Shown here in pieces: positions 11,301 to 20,037 of a DNA stretch of 64,000 nucleotides. The notes below the pieces were generated by a model, which saw only the letters and a program-made list of their open reading frames with translations, was not told the origin of the DNA and made no database searches. The stretch comes from Xanthostigma xanthostigma. Its lineage: Eukaryota > Arthropoda > Insecta > Raphidioptera > Raphidiidae. Every line of letters starts with the position of its first letter. Position 1 is the stretch's first letter. The stretch lies in assembly GCA_963575645.1 (NCBI GenBank), contig OY754473.1, positions 9,858,001-9,922,000 on the forward strand, written 5' to 3'. Position numbers and translations under genes: made by a program.

Positions 11301-11497
11301 ATCATCTTTGTCCCATAAATATCCACGTCAAGATACGGTCGTTTGTCCTCTCCCATTTCTCGGAAGATAACGTTCAATTTCGGGGTGTGGTAAATTTCAT
11401 AAACTTTATTTAACCATTTTTTCCATTCTTTTGATTTACAATAAGTCGCTTTTAGGGACGAGTGGGTTGATTCGCGACTCTTCCGCAACCCCTCCAT
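8367..11497 (-). pseudogene. pol: Gypsy pol polyprotein: protease, RT, RNase H, integrase
   Basis: Domains in order: aspartic protease (LLDSGASVSVLG, near 11310), reverse transcriptase (YLDDVIIV near 10380), RNase H starting at DASNFGLGAVLS, the H2C2 zinc region (HLGIFKTYHRIAEKNYW, then CQTC), and the integrase core with SSDLIGPLP, FLCDNGTQYTSREF and NPTERINR supplying the D,D,E residues. One in-frame TAA near 9902 splits RNase H; the frame is otherwise continuous from 11497 to about 8780. There a frameshift leads into the integrase C-terminus (YIGPFIVKR, YDLVDEHGNPKGTW), cut off at 8366. The ATG overlaps the gag stop as TAATG. It would make cDNA and integrate it if intact. Confidence 0.9.
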
Positions 11498-13038
11498 TAG
11501 TTTCCCGTTTTCGGTCTACAGTTTGGGCACTCGCGTCGAATGGTACCCTTCGCTCCACAACCATAGCAGAATAATGCATGGACCCGCTCTTTACAATTTT
11601 TGAAAACATGTCCTTGTTTGGAGCAATTCCAACAGAAAATGTTGTCTTTTAGCTGCAACTCAGCAAGTTGTGCCGTTAAGTTTTTTGTTGATCCATGATA
11701 AGCCAGGTCTGGTTCTAAGATGTGACTCGCTTTACTATTGGGTGGTAATTTAAATGTATCAATCGAATATCGACTGTTTTCAATACGTTTACCCAATTTA
11801 AGTAAATCATAGACTGTCTCTATTTCAATTAAGCTTAATCGATCTTGATAATACGGTGCTATATTTTGTCTTAATATCTTTAATTTTTCTTTTTCCGAAA
11901 CTGGTCGTGATAATCTCTCAAATAAATTGTCCATCGTAGCCACATATATTCCAATTTTTTCCCCTGGACCTTGTGTCCGAGATTTGATTTCTTCCCACAG
12001 TCGATCTTCATAGTTTGGTGCTTGGAATTCTTCGCGTAAGTACAAACAGAGCATATCCCAAGAAGGAACAATTCGTCGCATCGCCCGAAACCAGATCAAT
12101 GCAGGTCCACAGAACAGATCTATGGCACTATTCCACAATTCTTCCCGGCTTAGATTACGTGCGATTCTCAGTTCTTCCACTCTCTCTATGAAAGCATTCA
12201 CACTCACACCTGCATTATCCCCCGAAAATTTTAATTCCCATTTTGAAACCGGAATTTGTACTGGTCTAGCCATGAGGTGCTGCATTGTTGCCTGCCATGG
12301 TATATTCGCGTCTCGATAGTTTTGACCACTTCTGTTTGAGGTTTCATGAATTCTTCCTTGCCTATTTTCCAGTCCAGAATCAATTCGTGCATTGAGGGGT
12401 GAAGGTGGCAACATGTTATTTTGTCTTTGTGGTCTTGCCGAGTGTACATTTTCTTGAATCTGTTCATCGGAAGTCAAATCGATAAGTGAATTCTCCAAAG
12501 TTATTTTTGTGTTATTTTGTGGTTCGCGGATTTCTTGATTAACAAATGATTCCGGTTTCATTGTTGATGTTGTCGGAACGGCCAACTGTGCGTTAGGTGG
12601 GCACGGATCAAATTCAGTAATTTGCTCTTTCTCTCCTTCACGCGATTCTCGCCTAAGCGTCAGAAATATTTCTTTATATTCCACAAAAGTTTGCAGTAAT
12701 GTCGATCTGGCAATTAGTAGCTCTGGAGATTTTATTAGCTCAATTCTTGAAAATATGTGTGAAAATTTTGTATCGATTTTCTTAAAACGGCCTATTGTTC
12801 TTTCGTCTTCATACATGCGAATAAGTTCCAGCGTTTCTTGCAATTTTCGTTCACATATTTCAATCTGTTCATTCTCATCGATCTCAACATTCGCCTTATG
12901 AAACAGCATACCTTCTTTTTCTAGTTTGATAATACCCGACAAGGTTTTTCTCATCTGTTCGACCGTGTCAATTCCAATTATTCCTCTAACTTTTAATTCA
13001 AATTGAAGCTCGTCTTTTTCTAGTCTGTAGATGTCCAT
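11497..13038 (-). CDS. gag: Gypsy gag (513 aa)
   Basis: An open frame from ATG 13038 lies only about 30 bp inside the primer-binding site. The N-terminal half is charged and probably helical. The central part resembles the retrotransposon capsid region (MARPVQIPVSKWELKFSGDN; LSREELWNSAIDLFCGPALIW). The C-terminus carries two Cys-rich knuckles: CWNCSKQGHVFKNC is a complete CCHC motif, while CYGCGAKGTIRREC has Thr in place of His. Gag would assemble the particle and bind RNA. The TAATG overlap with pol suggests reinitiation rather than frameshifting. The frame is intact. Confidence 0.9.
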   Translation of the reverse strand: MDIYRLEKDELQFELKVRGIIGIDTVEQMRKTLSGIIKLEKEGMLFHKANVEIDENEQIEICERKLQETLELIRMYEDERTIGRFKKIDTKFSHIFSRIELIKSPELLIARSTLLQTFVEYKEIFLTLRRESREGEKEQITEFDPCPPNAQLAVPTTSTMKPESFVNQEIREPQNNTKITLENSLIDLTSDEQIQENVHSARPQRQNNMLPPSPLNARIDSGLENRQGRIHETSNRSGQNYRDANIPWQATMQHLMARPVQIPVSKWELKFSGDNAGVSVNAFIERVEELRIARNLSREELWNSAIDLFCGPALIWFRAMRRIVPSWDMLCLYLREEFQAPNYEDRLWEEIKSRTQGPGEKIGIYVATMDNLFERLSRPVSEKEKLKILRQNIAPYYQDRLSLIEIETVYDLLKLGKRIENSRYSIDTFKLPPNSKASHILEPDLAYHGSTKNLTAQLAELQLKDNIFCWNCSKQGHVFKNCKERVHALFCYGCGAKGTIRRECPNCRPKTGN

Positions 13039-13067
13039 TTTGGTGAATGTATAGGCCTCACGTTGTT

Positions 13068-13075
13068 GGGCGCCA
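13068..13075 (-). promoter_or_regulatory. tRNA primer-binding site of the gypsy element
   Basis: The minus strand reads TGGCGCCCAACAACG three bases after the LTR end, the usual position and core for priming of minus-strand DNA in gypsy elements. The tRNA identity was not determined. Confidence 0.75.
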
Positions 13076-13078
13076 CTT

Positions 13079-13566
13079 TATAACGTATTATTTTTTTTTT
13101 TTTCTTTAATTAACGGTTTGATCAGTCGGCTTGGGCGTGGGTTGTTCGCATCGTACAGTTCACCAAGGAATAAAACGCTGATAATGTATTTTATTTTTTT
13201 TTTTAATATATTTTCATTACACATACAAAAAGTTCCAATTCACAATAAGGGCGCCACTTAGTTAACAAAAAAAAATGTATTCTTGGTTGCCTAGTGGAGA
13301 CAAACTAAGAAATTCTCCACCAGGAAATACCATAAATTCGATCACAAAACTTATTATTTAAAAAAAAAAACAATTTACAGCAGGTCATTACTTTGACGTT
13401 GCTGTTTCAGATCTATCTACCAAAAAATATCTTACATTTTAGTTATTTCTCACATTTTGTCGTAATCTTACTCTAAGAAGTTATATAAACGTTAATTTTA
13501 ATAGAATCGACATAGGCGTCCATACTTTTATTTTTTTTTTCTTAATACAGAATTTTAACCGTTATA
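13079..13566 (-). repeat. Ty3/gypsy 5' LTR, right copy (488 bp)
   Basis: It has the same sequence as 7452-7936 with only a few differences. It directly abuts the primer-binding site on its left and CCGG plus polymerase B sequence on its right, so this is the true 5' LTR of the minus-strand element. It also contains the extra GGGCGCCA motif, at 13249-13256. Confidence 0.9.
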
Positions 13567-13645
13567 CCGGATATGGAGCAATTTCAACTGGTCACAGACA
13601 AAGGTATTTTTCCATACGAGTATGTCCCTTCGCTCGATGTCTTAA
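13567..13645 (+). pseudogene. DNA polymerase B fragment between LTR and piggyBac-1
   Basis: It matches 7937-8015 with one or two differences. It reads DMEQFQLVTDKGIFPYEYV to SLDVL. The final TTAA (13642-13645) is the piggyBac-1 target site; the frame resumes at 15925 as NEKELPPLESF. Confidence 0.85.
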
Positions 13646-15924
13646 CCTTTAACTACCCGCGCCGGTGTATAAAATACACCATTTCTACTAAGAAAGCGGG
13701 AAAACCCTGATGCGTTATCCCCCACTCATGCCCCACGATGTAACCCACGACCGATGTATTTACTAGGTACTCAGACAGTTGCGATTTGGTGGTTGGATAG
13801 TGAGTGTGTTTTTTTGACAATTTCTTTAATGCAGTACAGTCTGATGTATGAAATACACCGGCGCGGGTAGCTATGTAAGTAATATTATTTGCCATTTAGG
13901 GGCTCTTATTTGTCCACAAAATTTGTGTTTATGTCGATTTTTGAACATTTTTATCATTTTAGGGACAAAGTAAAAATAAAAAATCCCAACAAATTGACAC
14001 AGGCGGAAATAGAGGAGCTGGCTCAAGTGATTTTCGACTCCGATTCGGAAGAAGAATTACCCGACGATGATTCTGATACTTCTTCTGAAGAGCACATAGA
14101 GGACACAGAACATGACTCCGAATCAGAAATCGAAGGTAACGACTTGGATGATTTAGAAGATAATGGAAATAGCAGTAACTTTGTTGGCAAAGATGAACTG
14201 ACTACATGGAACAAAAATTCGGTAAAAAGCAAATTCAGTAAAGTAAGCGCAAAGAATCTTGTGAAAATCTTTCCCGGTGTAAAACAACAAGCAAGGGACA
14301 TTCAAAATGAAGTAGATGCTTTTATGAGAATATTCACAGATGAAATGATAGACTACGTAACTGAATGCACTAATCTACACATTTCGAATGTTAGGTCTCA
14401 ATATATGAGAGAACGTGCTAAAGACGTATCAAAAACAGAAATGCAAGCATTCATGGGTTTGCTATTGTTATCTGGATTAAAGAAGCAAAATCATACCCAC
14501 TTTTTAGAGCTCTGGACAACAGATGGTACCGGTTCTGAAATTTTTCGGGCATGTATGAGTAAAAACCGATTCCTCTTTTTATTTGCCGTTATCCGATTTG
14601 ATGATAAAAGTACAAGGAATGAAAGAAAAAATATAGATAAGTTGGCTGCAATAAGATGGGTCATAGATAAATTCGCAGAGAATTGCAAGAACTACTCTGT
14701 GGGCGAATTTTTAACAATTGATGAAATGTTGATACCTTTCAGAGGACGCTGTAGTTTTCTGCAATATATTCCAAACAAACCGGCGAAGTATGGACTGAAA
14801 GTTTTTGTATTATGTGATGCAAAAACATTTTATGTGTCGAATTTTGAAGTTTATTGCGGTAAGCAGTCCGAAGGCCCCTACAGCATGCCAAATACACCTA
14901 CTGCGATTGTTCACCGCTTGTTGAATGAAGTGAAAGGTAGTAATCGGAATTTGACGTGTGATAACTGGTATTCAAGTTATCCGCTAGCAAAAGAATTATT
15001 GGAAGATAAAATTACTATGATTGGAACCATGAAAAAAAATAAACGCGAAATACCGCAAGACTTTTTGCCTCACAAAAGTAGACCCGTGGAATCTTCGTTG
15101 TTTGGATTCCAGAAAAATGTAACATTGGTTTCCTACGTACCGAAAAAAAATAAAGCAGTCGTATTGATCTCAACAATGCACGAGGATGGAAATATAGATC
15201 CAGTTTCGAGTAAGCCTGATATCATCTTACAATATAACGCCACCAAAGGAGGAGTTGACACTGTTGATAAAATGTGTGGCACATACTCAGTATCAAGAAG
15301 AACAAGAAGATGGCCTTTGGTTATATTCTTCCAACTGATGAACATCGCGGGAATCAATGGACAACTGCTCTATAATGCAACTCATGTCGATACAGCTTAT
15401 AAGCACAGAAGAGAATTTCTGAAGGTGCTCTCCTTAGGTTTGATGAAGCCATATCTCTCTGAACGTGCCAGTATACAATCATTGCCAAGTGACAAAATAT
15501 TTCCTGACAAAATACAAAAAACCAGCAGAAGACACCAATGAGGAGCCATTTGCAAAGATACGAGCGAGGTGTTTTATTTGCGGTAGGAAAAAAAATCGGG
15601 TCACAACGATCATCTGCGGAAGTTGCAATAGATCAGTTTGCAAAGAACATATGACAACAGTTGTTACATGTGATTCCTGCAAAAATGTTGAAGCAAGCAG
15701 CAGATGAAACAAACTAACCATACATATGTAAGGTTTTAATTTTAAGAGTTTTTTTATTTTTTCTTGAATGCTTTATTTGTTGAAGAGTTTGTCTTTCTTT
15801 ATGCAGCATTGTATTAATATATGTTATATTTCAATAAAACTACCTGAAAAAATCAAGGCAACATGTTTTCTTATCCCTATACATTGATTTATGCACGAGA
15901 TTCTAGAGCGCGGGCAGTTAAAGG
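13646..15924 (+). mobile_element. piggyBac-1, full-length element (2279 bp)
   Basis: The left end CCTTTAACTACCCGCGCC mirrors the right end, whose reverse complement is CCTTTAACTGCCCGCGCTC. TTAA flanks both sides (13642-13645 and 15925-15928). Removing it with one TTAA restores the polymerase reading SLDVL-NEKELPPL. Polyadenylation-like AATAAA lies near 15832. Confidence 0.95.
13931..15707 (+). pseudogene. piggyBac-1 transposase, frameshifted before its Cys-rich tail
   Basis: The open frame reaches 15541. After an acidic N-terminus (LTQAEIEELAQVIFDSDSEE) the DDE domain shows the three aspartates in FLTIDEMLIPFRG, LTCDNWYSSYPL and NATKGGVDTVDKMCGTYS. Near 15470-15540 the frame shifts; the next frame, to 15707, encodes the C-terminal Cys-rich domain (CFICGRKKNR, CGSCNRSVCKEH, CDSC). 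That domain recognises the transposon ends in this family, so the present protein should be inactive. The start is uncertain: ATG 13931 is the first in frame, but a splice acceptor-like TTTTAG just downstream could mean an upstream exon. Confidence 0.9.
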
Positions 15925-16158
15925 TTAAACGAAAAGGAACTACCGCCCCTTGAATCGTTTTATTCTCAATTAAATGACGAAAATATCACAGGGGAAGAAT
16001 ACGAACGTGCAAAAAAAGTATGGACGGTTTTCGAGTGTGAAACATTGCTCGACTACTCGAATAACTATTTGAAAACGGACGTGCTTCTCCTCTGCGAGAT
16101 CTTTGAAAAATTTCGCAAACTAGAACTCACAACTTACCAACTCGATCCCACGTGTTAT
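15925..16158 (+). pseudogene. DNA polymerase B fragment between piggyBac-1 and piggyBac-2
   Basis: It reads NEKELPPLESFYSQLND, then YLKTDVLLLCEIFEKFRKLEL and LDPTC: the segment before polymerase motif A, with the conserved DVLLL block. It ends in TTAT (16155-16158), duplicated at 18526-18529 across piggyBac-2. Removing that element gives DPTCYYTLPGMSWDTILK in frame. Confidence 0.9.
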
Positions 16159-18525
16159 CTCTTTCAGGAGCAGTGGTACATAAAGTGTACCCAGAAAAAA
16201 AAATCATCTTCTGGGGCACTGGCCCACAAAGTGTACCGGTATTTCATAAATTTGTGGCTTAAAGTGCATCGGTTTGATTTGTGTACCAGCGTAAAGTTGA
16301 CTGCATAAACATATACTGGAAGTGATTTCAACGTTTTCATATGGTGTTTCGAACTGTGCATGATTCTAGGTTATGTTTCATGTGACAAGTGCGTGCGTTA
16401 GCTGTTGTTCACATAAAAAGTGACGAAGGTAAGTAAAACAATTTAAATTTCAGGTAGTTTTGGTTTATAGAGGTATGTTAGTGCCTGTAGATCATTATCT
16501 TTTAGATAATTACTTAATATATTATATTTTATTTGTGATTTTTTTTGTAATTTTGGTACGGTTCTATAATTGTACCACTGCCCGTTTTCGTATAATTTAT
16601 AGGTACATTTTTTACAGATTGTGAATATGGATTCGTTGCCGTTCAAATTAGTTGATATGACCTATGATGAGTCTTGTGAGGAGCTCGAAAATGTAGATGA
16701 TGCTGAAAGTATTCCGTCTGACCAAGAATCGGTAGTTAGCGTATCAGAAGGTGAAGAAGCTAATTTCGTAGAAGAAGATACACTTTTCGATTTGAGCGAT
16801 TCAGACAGCGATTCTGAAAATGACTTGCCATTAATTCAATTGGCAAAACCTCGAGATAAATTTCCAAATAGAAAATGCCCAGATTGGTCCAATCCTAAAA
16901 TTCCAAAAATCCCAGCTGATTTTACATCGGAGTCGGGCATTACACCATTGGTAAAAAATTTGGCCGATCCCACGCCCTGTAAACTTTTTGAGTTATTTTA
17001 TACAGAGGACGTGTTACAGAATATTGTCTTTCAAACCAATTTATATTCACAGCAAGCTTCCAGTAAACACAAGCCGACAAATCTAGCGGAAATTAAAACA
17101 TTTTTGGGCATAAATCTCCTTATGGGAGTGAAACATCTTCCCAGTTACCGAGACTATTGGAGTTCTGCTCCAGATTTGCACGACGCCTACATTAGCTCAT
17201 TGATGCCTGTGAAACGTTTTAGCTGGCTGCTGTCGCATTTGCACCTAAACGATAATATTATGATGCCCAAAAAAGGAGAACCTAGATTTGACAAGCTATA
17301 TAAACTTAGACCATTGCTGGATGCTTTGGCTAATAATTTTGAAAAATGCATGAAACCCACCAGACAGGTGTCAATTGACGAATCAATGATTAAATTTAAA
17401 GGCAGAAGCTCATTAAAACAGTATCTACCCAAAAAACCAATTAAAAGGGGATACAAGGTGTGGATATTAGCAACAAAGAATGGATATTGCCAAAAATTTG
17501 ACATTTATACCGGCAAGTCAGAAGATCCCGAAAAACAGTTGGGAGCTAGGGTAGTAAAGCAATTGCTAAGAGGTTTGGAGAACAAGGAACATATTGTTTA
17601 CTTCGACAGTTTTTTCAACGGAGTTGTACTTTTAGAAGATTTGAAGCAAATGAATATAAATGCCTGCGGAACAGTGAATTGCAATCGTAAATATCTTCCA
17701 AAATTTAAAAGCGATAAAATGTTAAAAAGGGGTGATTTTGACGTCCATACCAGTGATTCTAGTATAGTAGCATTGAAATGGCGTGATAAACGCAGTGTTT
17801 ACATGTTGTCTAATTTTCACGATCCATCAGAAACAGCTGAAGTCAACAGAAAAGAAAAAGATGGTTCTATCTCGAAAGTGGTTTGCCCAATAATGATTAC
17901 AGATTATAACAAAAATATGAATTTCGTAGACAAATTTGATCAAAATCTCAACATATATAAAGTAAATAGAAAATCACGCAAATGGTGGCATAGGATATTT
18001 TTTTATTTCTTGGACGCAGCAGTTGTTAATGCTTTCGTTTTATATAAAGGATTAGTTGCACATCAAATTGTTAATAATAAGAGAGAAAGTATAACTCGAG
18101 AAATAATAGCTACAAAAAAATCTAAGCCATATGTTCCGCCAGAAATAAGGCTAACAGAAAGCGCTCATCAGCCTAAAAGGGATACGCGACGCCGTTGTGC
18201 AAGGTGTAGCACTTCAAAAAAACAAGTGCGCACTGATTGGATGTGTTCCATTTGCAAAGTTCCCCTATGCTTAGGAAAAAATAAAAATTGCTTCAACGAT
18301 TTCCATAACACAAAATAATGCACTAGTAGGTACCGGGGTTCTGGTTCATAATTTGTACCACGCCATAACTTTTAAGTTTTTTCGAAAAAAAAAATATTTT
18401 TAGTATTTTATATTTTCGTTTTGTGTTAAAAGAGCAGATCAATAAAGTTTTTTTAAAAAAATCGATTTTTTTTTCTTTGCCTCACTTGAACTTTTATTTA
18501 TTATAAATGTTTGCCCCTGAAAGAG
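16159..18525 (+). mobile_element. piggyBac-2, full-length element (2367 bp) at a TTAT site
   Basis: The left end CTCTTTCAGGAGCA pairs with right end TGCCCCTGAAAGAG (13 of 14). Flanks are TTAT on both sides instead of the usual TTAA. The left 170 bp contains repeated AAGTGTACC/GTGTACC motifs that may be subterminal binding sites. Confidence 0.9.
16627..18318 (+). CDS. piggyBac-2 transposase (563 aa, intact)
   Basis: The uninterrupted frame starts at ATG 16627 (MDSLPFKLVDMTYDES). An acidic N-terminal region precedes the DDE domain. Catalytic aspartates lie in VSIDESMIKFKGRSS (near 17370), VYFDSFFNGVVLLED (near 17600) and YNKNMNFVDKFDQNL (near 17915). The Cys-rich C-terminal domain is present (CARCSTSKKQ, WMCSICKVPLCLGKNKNC), ending shortly before the stop. 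Length is normal for the family. It would cut and paste its own element. The sequence differs strongly from piggyBac-1 and -3, so it is a separate lineage. Confidence 0.95.
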   Translation: MDSLPFKLVDMTYDESCEELENVDDAESIPSDQESVVSVSEGEEANFVEEDTLFDLSDSDSDSENDLPLIQLAKPRDKFPNRKCPDWSNPKIPKIPADFTSESGITPLVKNLADPTPCKLFELFYTEDVLQNIVFQTNLYSQQASSKHKPTNLAEIKTFLGINLLMGVKHLPSYRDYWSSAPDLHDAYISSLMPVKRFSWLLSHLHLNDNIMMPKKGEPRFDKLYKLRPLLDALANNFEKCMKPTRQVSIDESMIKFKGRSSLKQYLPKKPIKRGYKVWILATKNGYCQKFDIYTGKSEDPEKQLGARVVKQLLRGLENKEHIVYFDSFFNGVVLLEDLKQMNINACGTVNCNRKYLPKFKSDKMLKRGDFDVHTSDSSIVALKWRDKRSVYMLSNFHDPSETAEVNRKEKDGSISKVVCPIMITDYNKNMNFVDKFDQNLNIYKVNRKSRKWWHRIFFYFLDAAVVNAFVLYKGLVAHQIVNNKRESITREIIATKKSKPYVPPEIRLTESAHQPKRDTRRRCARCSTSKKQVRTDWMCSICKVPLCLGKNKNCFNDFHNTK

Positions 18526-19843
18526 TTATTATACGCTGCCGGGAATGTCGTGGGATACGATATTGAAATACACTCAGGTGGAACTTGAACTGCTGATGTC
18601 TGATATTGTTATTGATATGGTGCACTTTATTCGGAAATCGTTGCGCGGTGGTATTTCTCATTGTGCGAAACGTCATTGCGTCGCCAACAACAAATATATG
18701 AGAAACGAATACAACCCCGATGAACCGTCCTCGTTTTTCGTATACTTAGACGCAAACAATCAGTACGGTTGGGCAATGTCTCAGCCTCTGCCGACAGGCG
18801 GGTTTAGCTGACTGAGCGAGGACGAAATTGAAAATTTTGACTTGAGACAAATTTTAAACGACGAGAACGGTTATTTCTTAGAGGTTGACTTGGAATACCC
18901 GACTCATTTGCACGACAGACACAACGATTTTCCATTTTGCGTGGAAAAAAAATTCCACCGACCACCAAATCAAAACAGACAAAATTGATAGCTACTCTAC
19001 ACGACAAAGACCGCTAGATACTTCACTACAGATACCTCAAACAGTGTTTGGAACATGGACTCGTGCTGAAAAAAATTCACAGAGTGTTGAAATTTACCCA
19101 ATCGTGCTTTTTGAAAAAGTACATTGATAGGAATACGGAGCTGCGCGCTCTAGCCGAGTCCGAATTCGAGAAGGATATGTACAAATTGAAGAACAATGCG
19201 TGCTACGGAAAATCTATTGAGAGCGTAGAAAAGCGGGTAGACGTGCGTTTGGTGAGCCGTTGGTAGCGTTAAGGAAAAAAGCGCGGCGCCGAGCACTACA
19301 TCAGTCAGCCGAATTTCCATTCATTAGCCATTTTTGACAGCGAGCTGGCAGCCGTGCAGATGAAACGACTCACTGTAGAATATAACAAGCCAAACTATAT
19401 CGGCACAGCAGTTCTCGACCTGTCCAAATGCCTAATGTACGATTTTTATTACAATTATTTGAAGAAAAAGTACAATGTCGTCAATTTGGTGTACACCGAC
19501 ACGGACAGCTTTTTTCTCGAGGTGTTGACAGACGACATTTATGAGGATATAAAAGCCGACCTACACTTGTTCGACACATCCAATTTTCCCGCCGACAACG
19601 AGTACGGTCTTCCGCTGGTCAACAAAAAAGTTCTCGGCAAATTCAAATTTGAAACGGGTTCTAACCTGAACGCTGAATTTGTCGGCCTGCGCTCGAAAAT
19701 GTATTGTTTCAGACTGTTTGGCAGCGCTAGTCATAGTCACAAGAGAGCAAAAGGTGTCAAAAAGAACGTTGTTAACAAACAATTGAAGTTCGACGACTAT
19801 TTGCACTGCTTGCAGACCGGCGAGACAAGAAAAGAAAAAAACT
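18526..19843 (+). pseudogene. DNA polymerase B, C-terminal polymerase domain
   Basis: All three polymerase motifs are readable: A in YLDANNQYGWAMSQPLP (near 18745), B in KLKNNACYGKSIE (near 19185) and C in VYTDTDSFFLEVL (near 19490). This matches protein-primed family B enzymes of Maverick/Polinton elements. Damage includes a 1-nt insertion near 18545, a TGA near 18810 at a probable Trp, frame changes near 18945-19040, and TAG/TAA stops at 19264-19276. The stop is at 19843. With the upstream pieces this makes one roughly complete polymerase gene, exonuclease plus polymerase. No capsid, ATPase, protease or integrase gene of a Polinton is seen next to it. Confidence 0.9.
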
Positions 19844-20037
19844 AATATTACTTTGAAAACTTTGTTCGTTTAAAATGTTCAATTATTTCGTCCTTAAAAA
19901 TATCAGTCTCGAGGTCGAAATATTTTTCGATGCATAACGAATAAAAGATGTTTAAAAAATGGTGTAATTAACTTTAGCGGGACGATTCATTGTATTCTCA
20001 ATAAAATATTATTCAATTATTTTGTTCAAGGTGGACT

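Larger units (their letters stand above)
8367..13078 (-). mobile_element. Ty3/gypsy retrotransposon internal region, 3'-truncated
   Basis: On the minus strand the order is LTR (13079-13566), primer-binding site, gag (13038 to 11497) and pol (11497 to 8367), then an abrupt end within the integrase C-terminus. No polypurine tract or directly attached 3' LTR is present. The other LTR at 7452-7936 is separated from it by the duplicated polymerase/piggyBac block. The near-identity of the two LTRs suggests recent insertion or duplication. Confidence 0.85.
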
